This document shows, piece after piece, positions 1 through 9,127 of a stretch of DNA of 64,000 nt. Positions within the stretch are counted from its first letter, which is position 1. Each line of letters begins with the position of its first letter. The stretch is taken from positions 124,001-188,000 of the forward strand of contig CAZAGI010000003.1 of NCBI GenBank assembly GCA_964484765.1, given 5' to 3'. The stretch is from DSVQ01 sp964484765. Lineage in GTDB: Bacteria; Planctomycetota; Planctomycetia; Planctomycetales; Planctomycetaceae. The position numbers and the translations under genes were made by a program. Below the pieces are notes generated by a model. The model worked only from the letters and a program-made list of their open reading frames with translations. It ran no database searches and had not been told where the DNA came from.

Positions 1-701
1 CAGTTGTAGTAGTACCAGTTGCGCATCTGGTATTCCATTTCGCTCTTGGCGTTTTCACGCTTCAGCGGGGGATCCCACACGCCGGGGTTATTCCAATAGG
101 CACGGAGGGCCAGCACCTTGCCGATCTCACCGTCGTGAATCCGCTTGATGGTTTCGATGTACTTGGCTTCGTGATGGCGCTGGAGACCGACGCCGACCTT
201 CAGTTTCTTTTCCTTGGCGATTTTGTTGGCTTCGAGCACTTGCCGCACACCGGGGGCATCCACCGCGACGGGTTTTTCCATGAAGATGTTGCGGCCGGCC
301 TTCACCGCGTATTCAAAGTGAATCGGCCGGAAGCCCGGAGGGGTGGCGAGGATCACGAGATCAACGCCGCTGTCGATCACCTTTTGATAGGCATCGAACC
401 CGATGAAGACCTTGCCATCGTCGACGGCGACGCGCTCACCCTTCTGGTCCTTGAGTTCCTTGATGGCTCCCTTGGCCCGATTCTCGAAGGCATCTCCGAC
501 GGCGACCAGCTTCACATTGCCGTTCGTCGACAACGCCTGGCCGGCCGCTCCGGTACCACGCCCGCCGCAGCCGACGAGCCCCACCTTGATGGTGTCATCG
601 CCGCTGGCGTAAGCCCCGTTCTGCAACGCAAGTTGAGCGGCCGCGGTGCCGAGCGCAGCGACCGAAGCGGACTTCATAAAATCCCGGCGGTTCGGATTCA
701 T
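1..701 (-). CDS. Gfo/Idh/MocA-family oxidoreductase, exported (3' end cut by window)
   Basis: Only the N-terminal ~233 codons are present because the gene runs off the left edge. The ATG at 701 has GGGAG six bases upstream. The protein starts MNPNRRDFMKS, a twin-arginine-like signal (RRDFMK) followed by a small hydrophobic stretch, so it is probably exported. A Rossmann dinucleotide-binding motif (GLVGCGGRGTG) follows at about residues 38-48, and the family MEKPV motif, which carries the conserved lysine, lies near residue 140. Known members are NAD(P)-dependent sugar or inositol dehydrogenases; Tat-exported versions are abundant in planctomycetes. The substrate cannot be told. The FGE-like gene lies downstream of its promoter side, on the same strand, with a hairpin repeat between them. 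Confidence 0.88.
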   Translation of the reverse strand, partial: MNPNRRDFMKSASVAALGTAAAQLALQNGAYASGDDTIKVGLVGCGGRGTGAAGQALSTNGNVKLVAVGDAFENRAKGAIKELKDQKGERVAVDDGKVFIGFDAYQKVIDSGVDLVILATPPGFRPIHFEYAVKAGRNIFMEKPVAVDAPGVRQVLEANKIAKEKKLKVGVGLQRHHEAKYIETIKRIHDGEIGKVLALRAYWNNPGVWDPPLKRENAKSEMEYQMRNWYYYN

Positions 702-751
702 CGAGTTCTCCCAGAGGTCGAAACAGAGGTGAAAGGAATGTTGAATGTAGC

Positions 752-770
752 CCTGTCGCTCCGCGACAGG
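752..770. repeat. Short palindromic repeat, family A (CCTGTCGC hairpin)
   Basis: CCTGTCGCTCCGCGACAGG forms a perfect 8-bp stem with a 3-base loop. The same core, with the same flank (TGTAGC before, AAAGCC or GAGAGCC after), recurs at 2873-2891 and, inverted, at 2933-2951. It sits between two genes on the minus strand. Confidence 0.75.
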
Positions 771-777
771 AAAGCCA

Positions 778-1833
<1,056 letters not shown>

Positions 1834-1863
1834 GGAATTCGTCTCACTACTCAGGAAGTCGTC

Positions 1864-2871
1864 ATGTTCGGACGAATCATGACAGCGATGGCAGCCCTGG
1901 CGGGCAGCATCGTCACGGCGGCCGAACCGCTGCATCGCTACCAGGCGCGGGAACCGCACATGGGGGTCGATGTCTCGATTACACTATACGCCCCCTCGGA
2001 AGCCGTCGCAAACGACGCGGCAAAAGCGGCGTTCCAGCGGATCGCCCAACTGAACAAAGTCTTCAGTGATTACGATCCCGCAAGTGAAGCCATGCGGTTG
2101 TGCACCACGACGCCGATCGGGCAGCCCGTGCCGATCAGCGAAGATCTGTCCATTGTGCTGATGGCGGCGCGAAACTGGTCCGAAAAAACCGACGGCGCAT
2201 TCGATGTGACCGTGGGACCGCTTGTTGATCTCTGGCGGCGATCGCGACGGGTGAAAAAACTGCCGACCGCCGAGGCCCTGCAGGAAGCGCGGCAGCGTGT
2301 CGGTTACCAACAGGTGCGACTGCTCACCGATCCCCCGCGGGCTGTGCTCGAACAAGAAAACCTGCGGCTCGATTTCGGGGCGATTGCAAAGGGTTATGCA
2401 GCGGAAGAGGCGGTGAAAACGCTGGCGAAAGCCGGTGTGCCGCGGGCGCTTGTCGCGATTGCCGGAGACATCGCCGCGGGAGAGGCCCCGCCGGATGCGC
2501 CGGGGTGGAAGATCGGCATTGGCCCGCTCAACACAGACGGTTCGGAACCGTCGCGTTTCTTGAGGCTGGTGAAAGCCTGCGTGTCGACCAGCGGCGATTC
2601 GTATCAATATGTGGAGATCGGCGGCGTGCGCTACTCGCACATTGTCGACCCGCGCACGGGGTTGGGACTCACGCATCGGTGCAGCGTGACCGTGGTCTCG
2701 CGTTCGGGGGTGACGTCGGATGCACTCGACACCGCCGCCACAATTCTCGGTGCCGAGCGTGGTCGGAAACTCATCGAAGAGACGAAAGGCGCAGCGGGAT
2801 TATTGGTTTTTGGCGATGAACAGCGTGAGACGACGACATCGCGGTTCAACGAGTGGTTGTGGAGAGAGTAA
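1864..2871 (+). CDS. apbE: FAD:protein FMN transferase (ApbE), exported
   Basis: Transfers FMN from FAD onto threonine of target proteins such as NqrB/NqrC and RnfG/D in the periplasm. The 335-residue protein starts at ATG 1864, preceded by AGGA, with a signal peptide (MTAMAALAGSIVTAAE). Family motifs are visible: the flavin and magnesium-binding region LRLDFGAIAKGYAAE near the middle, SGDSYQ, YSHIVDPRTG and the C-terminal SDALDTAATILG, which carries the metal-binding Asp and Thr. Length is normal. It is transcribed away from the FGE-like gene and converges on hemQ. No Nqr or Rnf genes are in this window, so its target protein is not identified here. The protein lacks a lipobox. Confidence 0.93.
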   Translation: MFGRIMTAMAALAGSIVTAAEPLHRYQAREPHMGVDVSITLYAPSEAVANDAAKAAFQRIAQLNKVFSDYDPASEAMRLCTTTPIGQPVPISEDLSIVLMAARNWSEKTDGAFDVTVGPLVDLWRRSRRVKKLPTAEALQEARQRVGYQQVRLLTDPPRAVLEQENLRLDFGAIAKGYAAEEAVKTLAKAGVPRALVAIAGDIAAGEAPPDAPGWKIGIGPLNTDGSEPSRFLRLVKACVSTSGDSYQYVEIGGVRYSHIVDPRTGLGLTHRCSVTVVSRSGVTSDALDTAATILGAERGRKLIEETKGAAGLLVFGDEQRETTTSRFNEWLWRE

Positions 2872-2872
2872 C

Positions 2873-2951
2873 CCTGTCGCTCCACGACAGGAGAGCCGAG
2901 TGCTTCGTAAGCGTTCTACCGCATCGGCATTTCCTGTCGCGGAGCGACAGG
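2873..2951. repeat. Inverted pair of family A repeats between convergent genes
   Basis: CCTGTCGCTCCACGACAGG at 2873-2891 and CCTGTCGCGGAGCGACAGG at 2933-2951 are two copies of the element at 752-770, the second in reverse orientation, enclosing about 40 bases. They lie between the ends of apbE and hemQ, where the paired hairpins could serve as a bidirectional terminator. There is no U-tract. Confidence 0.7.
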
Positions 2952-2960
2952 GCTACAAGA

Positions 2961-3806
2961 TCACGTCAGCTGCAGGTGTTCAAATGCGGCGAGCGGTTCT
3001 TTGATGTAGCCGACGTAGAACTCGCCGAATTCGCCGTACCGCGCTGACGCCGTGTCGAACCGCATGGTGTAGACGATGTCCTTGATGAAGAGCGGATTGC
3101 GTCCCCACAACGTGACGCCCCACTCCCAATCATCGAGTCCAGTGGATGACGTGATCAACTGCGAGACTTTCCCTGCGAATTTCATCCCGCTTAACGCGTG
3201 TTCGGCCATGAGGGCGGAGCGCTCGCTGAACGGCAACTGATACCAGTTCGCGTGCGGATTCCGGGCCTTGTTCATCGGATAGAAGCACACCACGGGCCAA
3301 TCGGGGAAGTCGGGGTACAGCCGCTGCTTGTTCATCATCGGCAGCCGGGCTTCATACGCTTTCACCTTCGCCGCAAAAGCCGGGTCGGTGCTTGGCGTCC
3401 CTTCGTGCTGCAATCGCGCCGAGTATTGCTCGACGGTCGGCACGTACTCCGAGATTTCGGTCAGCGACACAAACGAATAGGTCGGCACCAGCACCGAACC
3501 CCACGCGCTGCAGCGGATGCCCTGGCGAATCCCGTCGATCAGCAACGGGTCCGGATCCATGATCATCACACCGAGATCGGCCTTGTGACCGGAGATGACC
3601 GAAGTCTGCAGGCGTTGCGGCGCCCCCGGACGCTGCGGATCGAGCAGATGCGCCACCGCTTCGCAACCGGCACGGCGTTGTTCGGCTGGCAGGGCATTCC
3701 ACGCGGCCGAATCGACCTTGTAGTAAATGTGCAGGCAATGCCAGCCTTCGGTCAACGTGGCACTCGGCGGCGGAAGATCAGCAGGAATATGCGGGGGTCG
3801 GCTCAC
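2961..3806 (-). CDS. hemQ: Coproheme decarboxylase (HemQ/ChdC, chlorite dismutase family)
   Basis: Last step of the coproporphyrin-dependent haem pathway: oxidative decarboxylation of coproheme III to haem b. Strong family signatures occur in the C-terminal half: FYPMNKARNPHANWYQLPF, then MAEHALSGMKFAGKV carrying the proximal histidine, TGLDDWEWGVTLW, and FDTASARYGEFGEFYVG. The GTG at 3806 is chosen as start because it has GAGAAGAG just upstream; an ATG at 3854 is in frame but lies inside a perfect palindrome. This gives 281 residues, close to known family members. It is cytoplasmic with no signal. The upstream same-strand gene (3864-4238) is 57 bases away and probably shares the transcript. 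Confidence 0.93.
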   Translation of the reverse strand: MSRPPHIPADLPPPSATLTEGWHCLHIYYKVDSAAWNALPAEQRRAGCEAVAHLLDPQRPGAPQRLQTSVISGHKADLGVMIMDPDPLLIDGIRQGIRCSAWGSVLVPTYSFVSLTEISEYVPTVEQYSARLQHEGTPSTDPAFAAKVKAYEARLPMMNKQRLYPDFPDWPVVCFYPMNKARNPHANWYQLPFSERSALMAEHALSGMKFAGKVSQLITSSTGLDDWEWGVTLWGRNPLFIKDIVYTMRFDTASARYGEFGEFYVGYIKEPLAAFEHLQLT

Positions 3807-3832
3807 GGATGGAATCTCTTCTCGATGGAATC

Positions 3833-3854
3833 GTGCGCCACGGCCGTGGCGCAC
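3833..3854. repeat. Perfect 22-bp palindrome upstream of hemQ
   Basis: The 22 bases read the same on both strands (centre ACGGCCGT, outer arms GTGCGCCAC / GTGGCGCAC). It lies between the small upstream gene and the hemQ GTG start, about 27 bases before that start, so it could be an operator, an attenuating hairpin in the shared mRNA, or a short repeat element. Confidence 0.6.
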
Positions 3855-3863
3855 CGAACGGAA

Positions 3864-4238
3864 TCAGGTCGATTCGCCACCAAACATTTCGGGCTTGGGA
3901 TACCCGGTCCAGGCGAGCGGTTTCGCGGCGGCGGCCATTTCCCCTTTTTCGAGCAATCCCAGGATATGCATCACTGTCGGATTGGTGGGAAGTTCGCGTT
4001 TCAACCGCTGGACAATCGCTTCCGGAATGAGATGCGCACCGGCACCGGGTTCGCCTTCCACGAAAGACCGCTTCTGGTCAAAGACAGCCCAGAAAATCGT
4101 CCGCGGATGTGTTTTTGCCCCGTCGCGTGCCTTGGTGGCGTCGCCGCCTTTGCTGCGATTTCCGTTCACGCGGTAGAGATCGCGCTTCTCGAAAATAATG
4201 GCGATGATGTTCCAATCTTTGCCGCCAAACCAGCTCAT
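3864..4238 (-). CDS. Conserved-looking cytoplasmic protein of unknown function, hemQ neighbour
   Basis: A 124-residue soluble protein starting MSWFGGKDWNIIAII, with GGAG upstream of the ATG at 4238. I do not recognise a family. It contains a basic middle segment (RSKGGDATKARDGAK), an aromatic core (TIFWAVFDQKRSF) and a helical region (IPEAIVQRLKREL). There is no signal peptide or membrane segment. It precedes hemQ by 57 bases on the same strand and probably shares its mRNA, suggesting a role near haem metabolism, but this is inference from position only. Longer in-frame starts upstream exist but lack plausible coding character. Confidence 0.7.
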   Translation of the reverse strand: MSWFGGKDWNIIAIIFEKRDLYRVNGNRSKGGDATKARDGAKTHPRTIFWAVFDQKRSFVEGEPGAGAHLIPEAIVQRLKRELPTNPTVMHILGLLEKGEMAAAAKPLAWTGYPKPEMFGGEST

Positions 4239-4397
4239 AATGCACACTCCCGCCGGGTGTCGAATCGGCCTTTGTTGTAACCGGTCTGTGTCGCTTTCGC
4301 CACAAGCCGACGCCGCTAACACAATCTGTGGTTGCGTGGACTCGGGCAATCGTCAAGAATCAATGGATGCTGATGTACCGCGCGAGGAATGATTTTC

Positions 4398-4466
4398 GCA
4401 GTCCGGAACGCGAGCGACGGGTATGTGCAACCGGGATGCACTCCCGTCGCTCGCGCTCCGGGCTGC
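4398..4466. repeat. Inverted repeat pair, family C, at the 5' end of a coding region
   Basis: The left arm at 4398-4421 and right arm at 4443-4466 are 24 bases each and complementary at 22 positions (core GCGAGCGACGGG / CCCGTCGCTCGC). The pair overlaps the probable start of the DUF1549/DUF1553 gene. A related repeat pair with a similar core is at 52650-52723. Confidence 0.75.
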
Positions 4467-7426
4467 GACAGGCATGCGTCCTCGCGATCATTGCCATCGG
4501 GGTTCATCCGCTCTTCGCGGCGGAGCCGGTTGACTTCGACCGTGAAATTGCCCCGCTGTTTGCCGCCAAATGTTTGAAGTGTCACGGGGCCGCAGGACCG
4601 GAAGGCGGGCTATCGCTTACGAGCCGTGAAGCGGCTTACAAAACGCTTTCATCCGGTCGGGCGGCGATTGTGCCGAAGCAACCGGAAGCGAGCGAACTGC
4701 TCCGACGCGTGACGGCCACCGACGAAGAAAAAATGCCGCCGACAGGTCCGGCGCTCTCACCCGCGGAGGCCACGCTGCTACGTCGATGGATCGCGGAAGG
4801 GGCCACCTGGCCGGAACACTGGGCGTACCGGCCGTTGATTCGTCCTGGTCTTCCCGCTGAAGACACAAGTGCCGACGAGCACGCGCCGATCGATGCCTTT
4901 GTCGTTACCGTCTTGCGGCAACATGGATTGCAGCCGTCGCCGATGGCCGATCGTCGAACGTTGTACCGCCGCTTGTCGGTCGACCTGCACGGACTGTTGC
5001 CGCTGCCAGACGAGGTTGACGCTTTTGTCGCCGATCCCGCACCGGATGCTTACGAGAAGCTGGTGGACCGAATGCTCTGCGATCCACGTTATGGCGAACG
5101 GCAAGCCCGCCACTGGATGGATCTCGTGCATTACGCCGAGACGCACGGCCACGATCAGGACCGGCCGCGCGAAAATGCGTGGCCGTATCGCGATTATCTG
5201 ATCCACGCCTTCAATGACGATGTGCCGTATCGGAAATTTGTCCAGCAGCAAGTCGCCGGCGACGTTCTCGAACCGGACAACCCGTGGGCGTTGGTGGCAA
5301 CGGGGTTCCTTGCCGCCGGGCCGTGGGATGAAAGTTCACTACGGGATATTCGCGAAGACACGCTCGACCGGCAGATCGCGCGGTACCTCGATCGTGACGA
5401 CATCATCACGACGGTGATGTCGACCTTCACCAGCACCACCGTGCATTGCGCGCGGTGTCATGATCACAAATTCGATCCGATTTCGCAGGAAGATTATTAC
5501 GCCCTGCAGGCCGTGTTCGCCGCGACCGACAAAGGCCAACGGCCCTACGATCCCGACCCACAGGTTGCAAACCGCCGGGCAACGCTGGAACAACAGCTCG
5601 CGGGCTTGCCGATGCGCGTCACCAACCGCGATGTCACATTGCTCGATGCCGAACTGCAGTCGCGGGTGCAGACCTGGGCCGCTCAACTCGCCAGCACGGT
5701 CAAGCGCTGGCAACCGATCGAGGTCCAATCCGTTGCGGCGCGCCAGGGTTCCACGCTGACCCGCATGGAAGATGGTTCCTATGTTTCCGGTGGTTCGCGA
5801 CCGGAAACCGACATTTACGAATGCACCGCGACGACCGAGTTACCCACTCTCACCGGTTGGCAACTCGAAGTCCTCAGCGATCCAATGCTGCCGATGAAAG
5901 GTCCGGGACGACAGGACAACGGCAACCTGCACCTCAACGAGGTCGCGGTGTTCGTGATCGATCCTGCACAACCGGATGCCCCGAAGAAACTTGAGATCAC
6001 GGCGGCGGAAGCCGACTTCAATCAGGACGGCTGGACGATCAGTCACGCGATTGATGGCAACGCCGGGAGTGCGTGGGGCATCTTTCCGCGCGTGGGGGAA
6101 ACACACCGGGCGGCGTTCCGGTTGAAAGAGCGCGTCACGTTACCACCGGGCGCGCAGTTGCGGTTCGAGTTGCATCAGGTGCACGGGCGCGGGCATCTCA
6201 TCGGCCGCTGGCGTGTGCAGGTGACAGACGACGAGTCTGTACAGCTCTCCGGTGACGACAAACTCCCGCCGGAAGTTCGCGCCGCGGTCACCAGGTCACC
6301 GGTCGAGCGCTCCGATGAAGACCGTCTTCGTCTCGCCGCGGCGTTTTTGGAGCAGCAGTGGAAAGCGGACCTCGCAAAGTTGCCGCCGTTGCAGCGCGTC
6401 TATTCCGGCAGTAACCGCTTCGAACCCGATGGCGGCTTCAAACCGTCGCCCCAACCGCGGCCGATTCATGTGCTCAAACGCGGCAATGTGACCGAGCCGC
6501 TGACGGCTGCACAGCCGGGAACGCTGTCGATGCTGGCGGGGTTACCATCACGGTTTGATCCGCAATTGACCGACGACGGCCTCCGCCGCGCCGCCTTGGC
6601 GAACTGGCTGACCGAACCGGCGAATGGACTGACGTGGCGATCCATCGCGAATCGGGTCTGGCAGCAACACTTCGGCCGTGGGCTGGTCGACACGCCCAGC
6701 GATTTCGGCCGCTTGGGGTCTGCACCATCACACCCTGCATTGCTCGAATGGCTTGCGTGTGAAGTGCGTGACCGCGATCTCGGAATGAAGTCGCTGCATC
6801 GGATGATCGTGACCAGCCGTGCCTATCGACAGCAATCTCAACATCGCGAAGAGGCCGCCGCTGTTGATGCCGACAATCGTCACCTGTGGCGGATGGTCCG
6901 CACACGGCTGGATGCCGAGACAATCCGTGATTCGATGTTGCGTTTGTCCGACACTCTGGATGAACGCCTGGGCGGGCCGTCGGTGCGGCAGTTTGTGCAA
7001 ACGCCAGGGATCCACGTCACGCCGAATGTGGACTACGCGGCGTTTGATGTCGACAGTCCGGCGTTCACCCGCCGCAGCGTGTACCGCTTTCTTTTCCGCA
7101 CGATTCCCGATCCGTACATGGACGCGATGGACTGTCCTGATTCCTCGCAGCTCACGCCGAAACGCAGTGAATCGCTGACCGCGCTGCAAGCCCTGGCGCT
7201 GCTCAATGACAAGCTACTTGTGCGGCAATCGACGCGTTTGGCAGAGCGGTTCACGTCTCAACAAATTGATGTTGAGCGGCAAGTCCAGCACGTCTGCCGA
7301 CAGTTATTGCTACGCGATCTGCGGCCCGACGAACAAGCGGCATTCACAACCTACGCAGCCCAGCATGGTCTCGACAACTTTGTGCGTGTGTTGATGAACA
7401 GCAACGAGTTTGTGTTTGTGGATTGA
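4436..7426 (+). CDS. Planctomycete c-type cytochrome / DUF1549 / DUF1553 protein, secreted
   Basis: A roughly 1000-residue exported protein of the large planctomycete PSCyt1-PSCyt2(DUF1549)-PSD1(DUF1553) family. It has a signal peptide (CVLAIIAIGVHPLFAAEP), then one haem-binding motif CLKCH with downstream KMPPTG as a probable methionine ligand, a DUF1549 region (GERQARHWMDLVHYAETHG), a second CARCHDHKFDPI haem-type motif, a beta-rich middle that resembles a carbohydrate-binding module, and DUF1553 at the C terminus (SRAYRQQS, ETIRDSMLRLS, ALALLND). Biochemical function is unestablished. The start is uncertain: the ATG at 4436 gives the best signal peptide but lies in an inverted repeat; in-frame starts at 4367 and 4328 would add residues encoded by the repeat. 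The DUF1501 gene follows immediately, as is usual for this family. Confidence 0.9.
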   Translation: MHSRRSRSGLRQACVLAIIAIGVHPLFAAEPVDFDREIAPLFAAKCLKCHGAAGPEGGLSLTSREAAYKTLSSGRAAIVPKQPEASELLRRVTATDEEKMPPTGPALSPAEATLLRRWIAEGATWPEHWAYRPLIRPGLPAEDTSADEHAPIDAFVVTVLRQHGLQPSPMADRRTLYRRLSVDLHGLLPLPDEVDAFVADPAPDAYEKLVDRMLCDPRYGERQARHWMDLVHYAETHGHDQDRPRENAWPYRDYLIHAFNDDVPYRKFVQQQVAGDVLEPDNPWALVATGFLAAGPWDESSLRDIREDTLDRQIARYLDRDDIITTVMSTFTSTTVHCARCHDHKFDPISQEDYYALQAVFAATDKGQRPYDPDPQVANRRATLEQQLAGLPMRVTNRDVTLLDAELQSRVQTWAAQLASTVKRWQPIEVQSVAARQGSTLTRMEDGSYVSGGSRPETDIYECTATTELPTLTGWQLEVLSDPMLPMKGPGRQDNGNLHLNEVAVFVIDPAQPDAPKKLEITAAEADFNQDGWTISHAIDGNAGSAWGIFPRVGETHRAAFRLKERVTLPPGAQLRFELHQVHGRGHLIGRWRVQVTDDESVQLSGDDKLPPEVRAAVTRSPVERSDEDRLRLAAAFLEQQWKADLAKLPPLQRVYSGSNRFEPDGGFKPSPQPRPIHVLKRGNVTEPLTAAQPGTLSMLAGLPSRFDPQLTDDGLRRAALANWLTEPANGLTWRSIANRVWQQHFGRGLVDTPSDFGRLGSAPSHPALLEWLACEVRDRDLGMKSLHRMIVTSRAYRQQSQHREEAAAVDADNRHLWRMVRTRLDAETIRDSMLRLSDTLDERLGGPSVRQFVQTPGIHVTPNVDYAAFDVDSPAFTRRSVYRFLFRTIPDPYMDAMDCPDSSQLTPKRSESLTALQALALLNDKLLVRQSTRLAERFTSQQIDVERQVQHVCRQLLLRDLRPDEQAAFTTYAAQHGLDNFVRVLMNSNEFVFVD

Positions 7427-7431
7427 CGATC

Positions 7432-8922
7432 ATGAATTTGTACGAGCTGGAAGCGTCAGCGACGGAGAATTTCTCCGAGAGAAATGACCAGGCCCCGTCG
7501 CTGACGCTTCCGGCTCGTCAAGGCTTCGGACGTCGCGAATGGCTCGCGCACGTCGGCGGTGGTTTCGGAGCGCTCGCGGCTACACAATTGCTGGCCGAAG
7601 ACGCCGCCCCGAAAGTGAACGATCTCAACGGTGGATTGCATCATCCAGCAAAAGCTAAGCGCGTCATTCAATTGTTCATGAATGGCGGCGTCAGCCAGAT
7701 GGATACGTTCGACTACAAGCCCGAACTCATCAAACGGCATGGTGAGAAAGTCGACGTCGGCGTCACCGCGGCGGCGACCAGTTTACCCGGCAACATGATG
7801 AAGTCGCCGTTCGAATGGAAACAACACGGCGAATGCGGCCGCTGGGTGACGAGCGTCTTCCCGCATATGGCCACGCAGGTCGACGGCCTGGCGTTCCTGA
7901 TGGCAATGGCGTCGAAAACCAACGTGCATGGGCCGGGCAGCTATATGCAGAACACCGGGTTCATTCTGCCCGGTTTTCCATGCGTCGGCGCGTGGATTTC
8001 CTATGGTCTCGGCAAGCTCAGTGATGAGCTCCCGGCGTTCGTCGTCCTGCCCGATCATCGGGGATTGCCTTACAACAACACTGGTAATTTCTCCGCGGGA
8101 TTTCTGCCCGCCGCACATGCCGGGATGATGGTTCGCCCCAACGCACCGGTGCCGATTTCCCACATCCGCGCCCCAGAATTCGCGAAGCAGATCACCCCCG
8201 ACAGCGAACGCGCCGGGCTGGAACTCCTCGCGAAACTCAATGAGCGCCATCGTGAAGATCACCCCGGCGATTCCCGGCTTGATGCCCGGATGGCGTCGTA
8301 TGAACTCGCTGCCCGGCTGCAACTCAGCGCGCCGGCCGTGCTCGATCTCACTACAGAAACCGCAGTGACTCATGCGACGTATGGTCTTGATGATGAAATC
8401 ACTGCACCATTCGGCCGCAATTGTCTCATCGCCCGGCGACTCATCGAACGCGGCACGCGGTTCGTGCAAGTGTGGAGCGGCATGGGCGGACCATCCAAAA
8501 ACTGGGACAATCACACCGATATTCCGAATGAGTTGCCGTTCATCGCCAAGCAGGTCGACAAGCCGATCAGCGGGTTGCTGCAGGATCTCGCCGCCCGTGG
8601 ATTGCTGGAGGATACGCTCGTCATCTGGACCACGGAATTCGGTCGCATGCCGTTCACGCAAGGGGCGACCGGGCGCGACCACAACGGCGGATCATTCGTA
8701 ACATGGCTTGCCGGGGCGGGAATTCGCGGCGGTGTTTCACACGGGAGCAGCGACGAATTCGGTTTTCAGGCGGTCGAAGGCAAGACGTGGTGCTACGATC
8801 TCCACGCGACGCTGCTGCATCTCCTCGGCATCGATCACACGCGGCTCACCTACCGGCACAACGGCATCGACCGCCGCCTGACCGACGTGCATGGCCATGT
8901 GATCCCCGAGATTCTCGCGTAA
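7432..8922 (+). CDS. DUF1501 (sulfatase-fold-like) secreted protein
   Basis: A 496-residue protein of the DUF1501 family, which belongs to the alkaline-phosphatase/sulfatase-like fold. It partners the upstream DUF1549/DUF1553 gene; the two are five bases apart (stop 7424-7426, ATG 7432; a TTG at 7423 would overlap). Seen motifs: RRQ-like GRREWLAHVGGGFG Tat-type signal around residues 33-46, FMNGGVSQMDTFDYKP, HGPGSYMQNTGF, RGTRFVQVWSG, TEFGRMPFTQGATGRDHN and a C-terminal DLHATLLHLLGIDH. The first ~30 residues (YELEASAT...SLTLPARQG) are encoded by an inverted-repeat pair and do not look like family sequence, so the signal starts unusually far inside the protein. The function of the pair is unknown. 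Confidence 0.9.
   Translation: MNLYELEASATENFSERNDQAPSLTLPARQGFGRREWLAHVGGGFGALAATQLLAEDAAPKVNDLNGGLHHPAKAKRVIQLFMNGGVSQMDTFDYKPELIKRHGEKVDVGVTAAATSLPGNMMKSPFEWKQHGECGRWVTSVFPHMATQVDGLAFLMAMASKTNVHGPGSYMQNTGFILPGFPCVGAWISYGLGKLSDELPAFVVLPDHRGLPYNNTGNFSAGFLPAAHAGMMVRPNAPVPISHIRAPEFAKQITPDSERAGLELLAKLNERHREDHPGDSRLDARMASYELAARLQLSAPAVLDLTTETAVTHATYGLDDEITAPFGRNCLIARRLIERGTRFVQVWSGMGGPSKNWDNHTDIPNELPFIAKQVDKPISGLLQDLAARGLLEDTLVIWTTEFGRMPFTQGATGRDHNGGSFVTWLAGAGIRGGVSHGSSDEFGFQAVEGKTWCYDLHATLLHLLGIDHTRLTYRHNGIDRRLTDVHGHVIPEILA
7442..7520. repeat. Inverted repeat pair, family D, inside the DUF1501 5' coding region
   Basis: The arms at 7442-7465 and 7495-7518 are 24 bases and complementary except at one position (cores GGAAGCGTCAGCGACGG and CCGTCGCTGACGCTTCC), separated by 29 bases. 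The element is translated as part of the DUF1501 N terminus if the ATG at 7432 is used. Confidence 0.8.
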
Positions 8923-8929
8923 CGCTCGT

Positions 8930-9029
8930 TGCCGGGCATTTTCTTCAATGCCCGGCATCTGCCGTTCCAAGAACCACGCGTGAAGGTTCGAAAGGCAGAA
9001 GTCCGGCATTGAGGAAAATCCCGGACTTC
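8930..9029. repeat. Two hairpins between DUF1501 and the next gene
   Basis: The first hairpin is a perfect 11-bp stem (TGCCGGGCATT / AATGCCCGGCA, 8930-8957, loop 6). The second is GAAGTCCGG / CCGGACTTC (8998-9029). Neither has a T-run. The first may terminate the DUF1501 transcript; a near copy of the second core (AAGTCCGGCA) is at 49327. Confidence 0.55.
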
Positions 9030-9127
9030 AAAGCGAACCGTCACCGTGGCACGCGCTTCGGGCCGTCGGTATGCTGTCGCGCTACGCTCGCGCACAATCC
9101 CCTGACGCACAATTTGAGGAAGGCAGC

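Noticed and set aside
3198..4280. Plus-strand 360-codon frame
   Set aside because: Antisense to hemQ and its small partner, both of which have stronger evidence.
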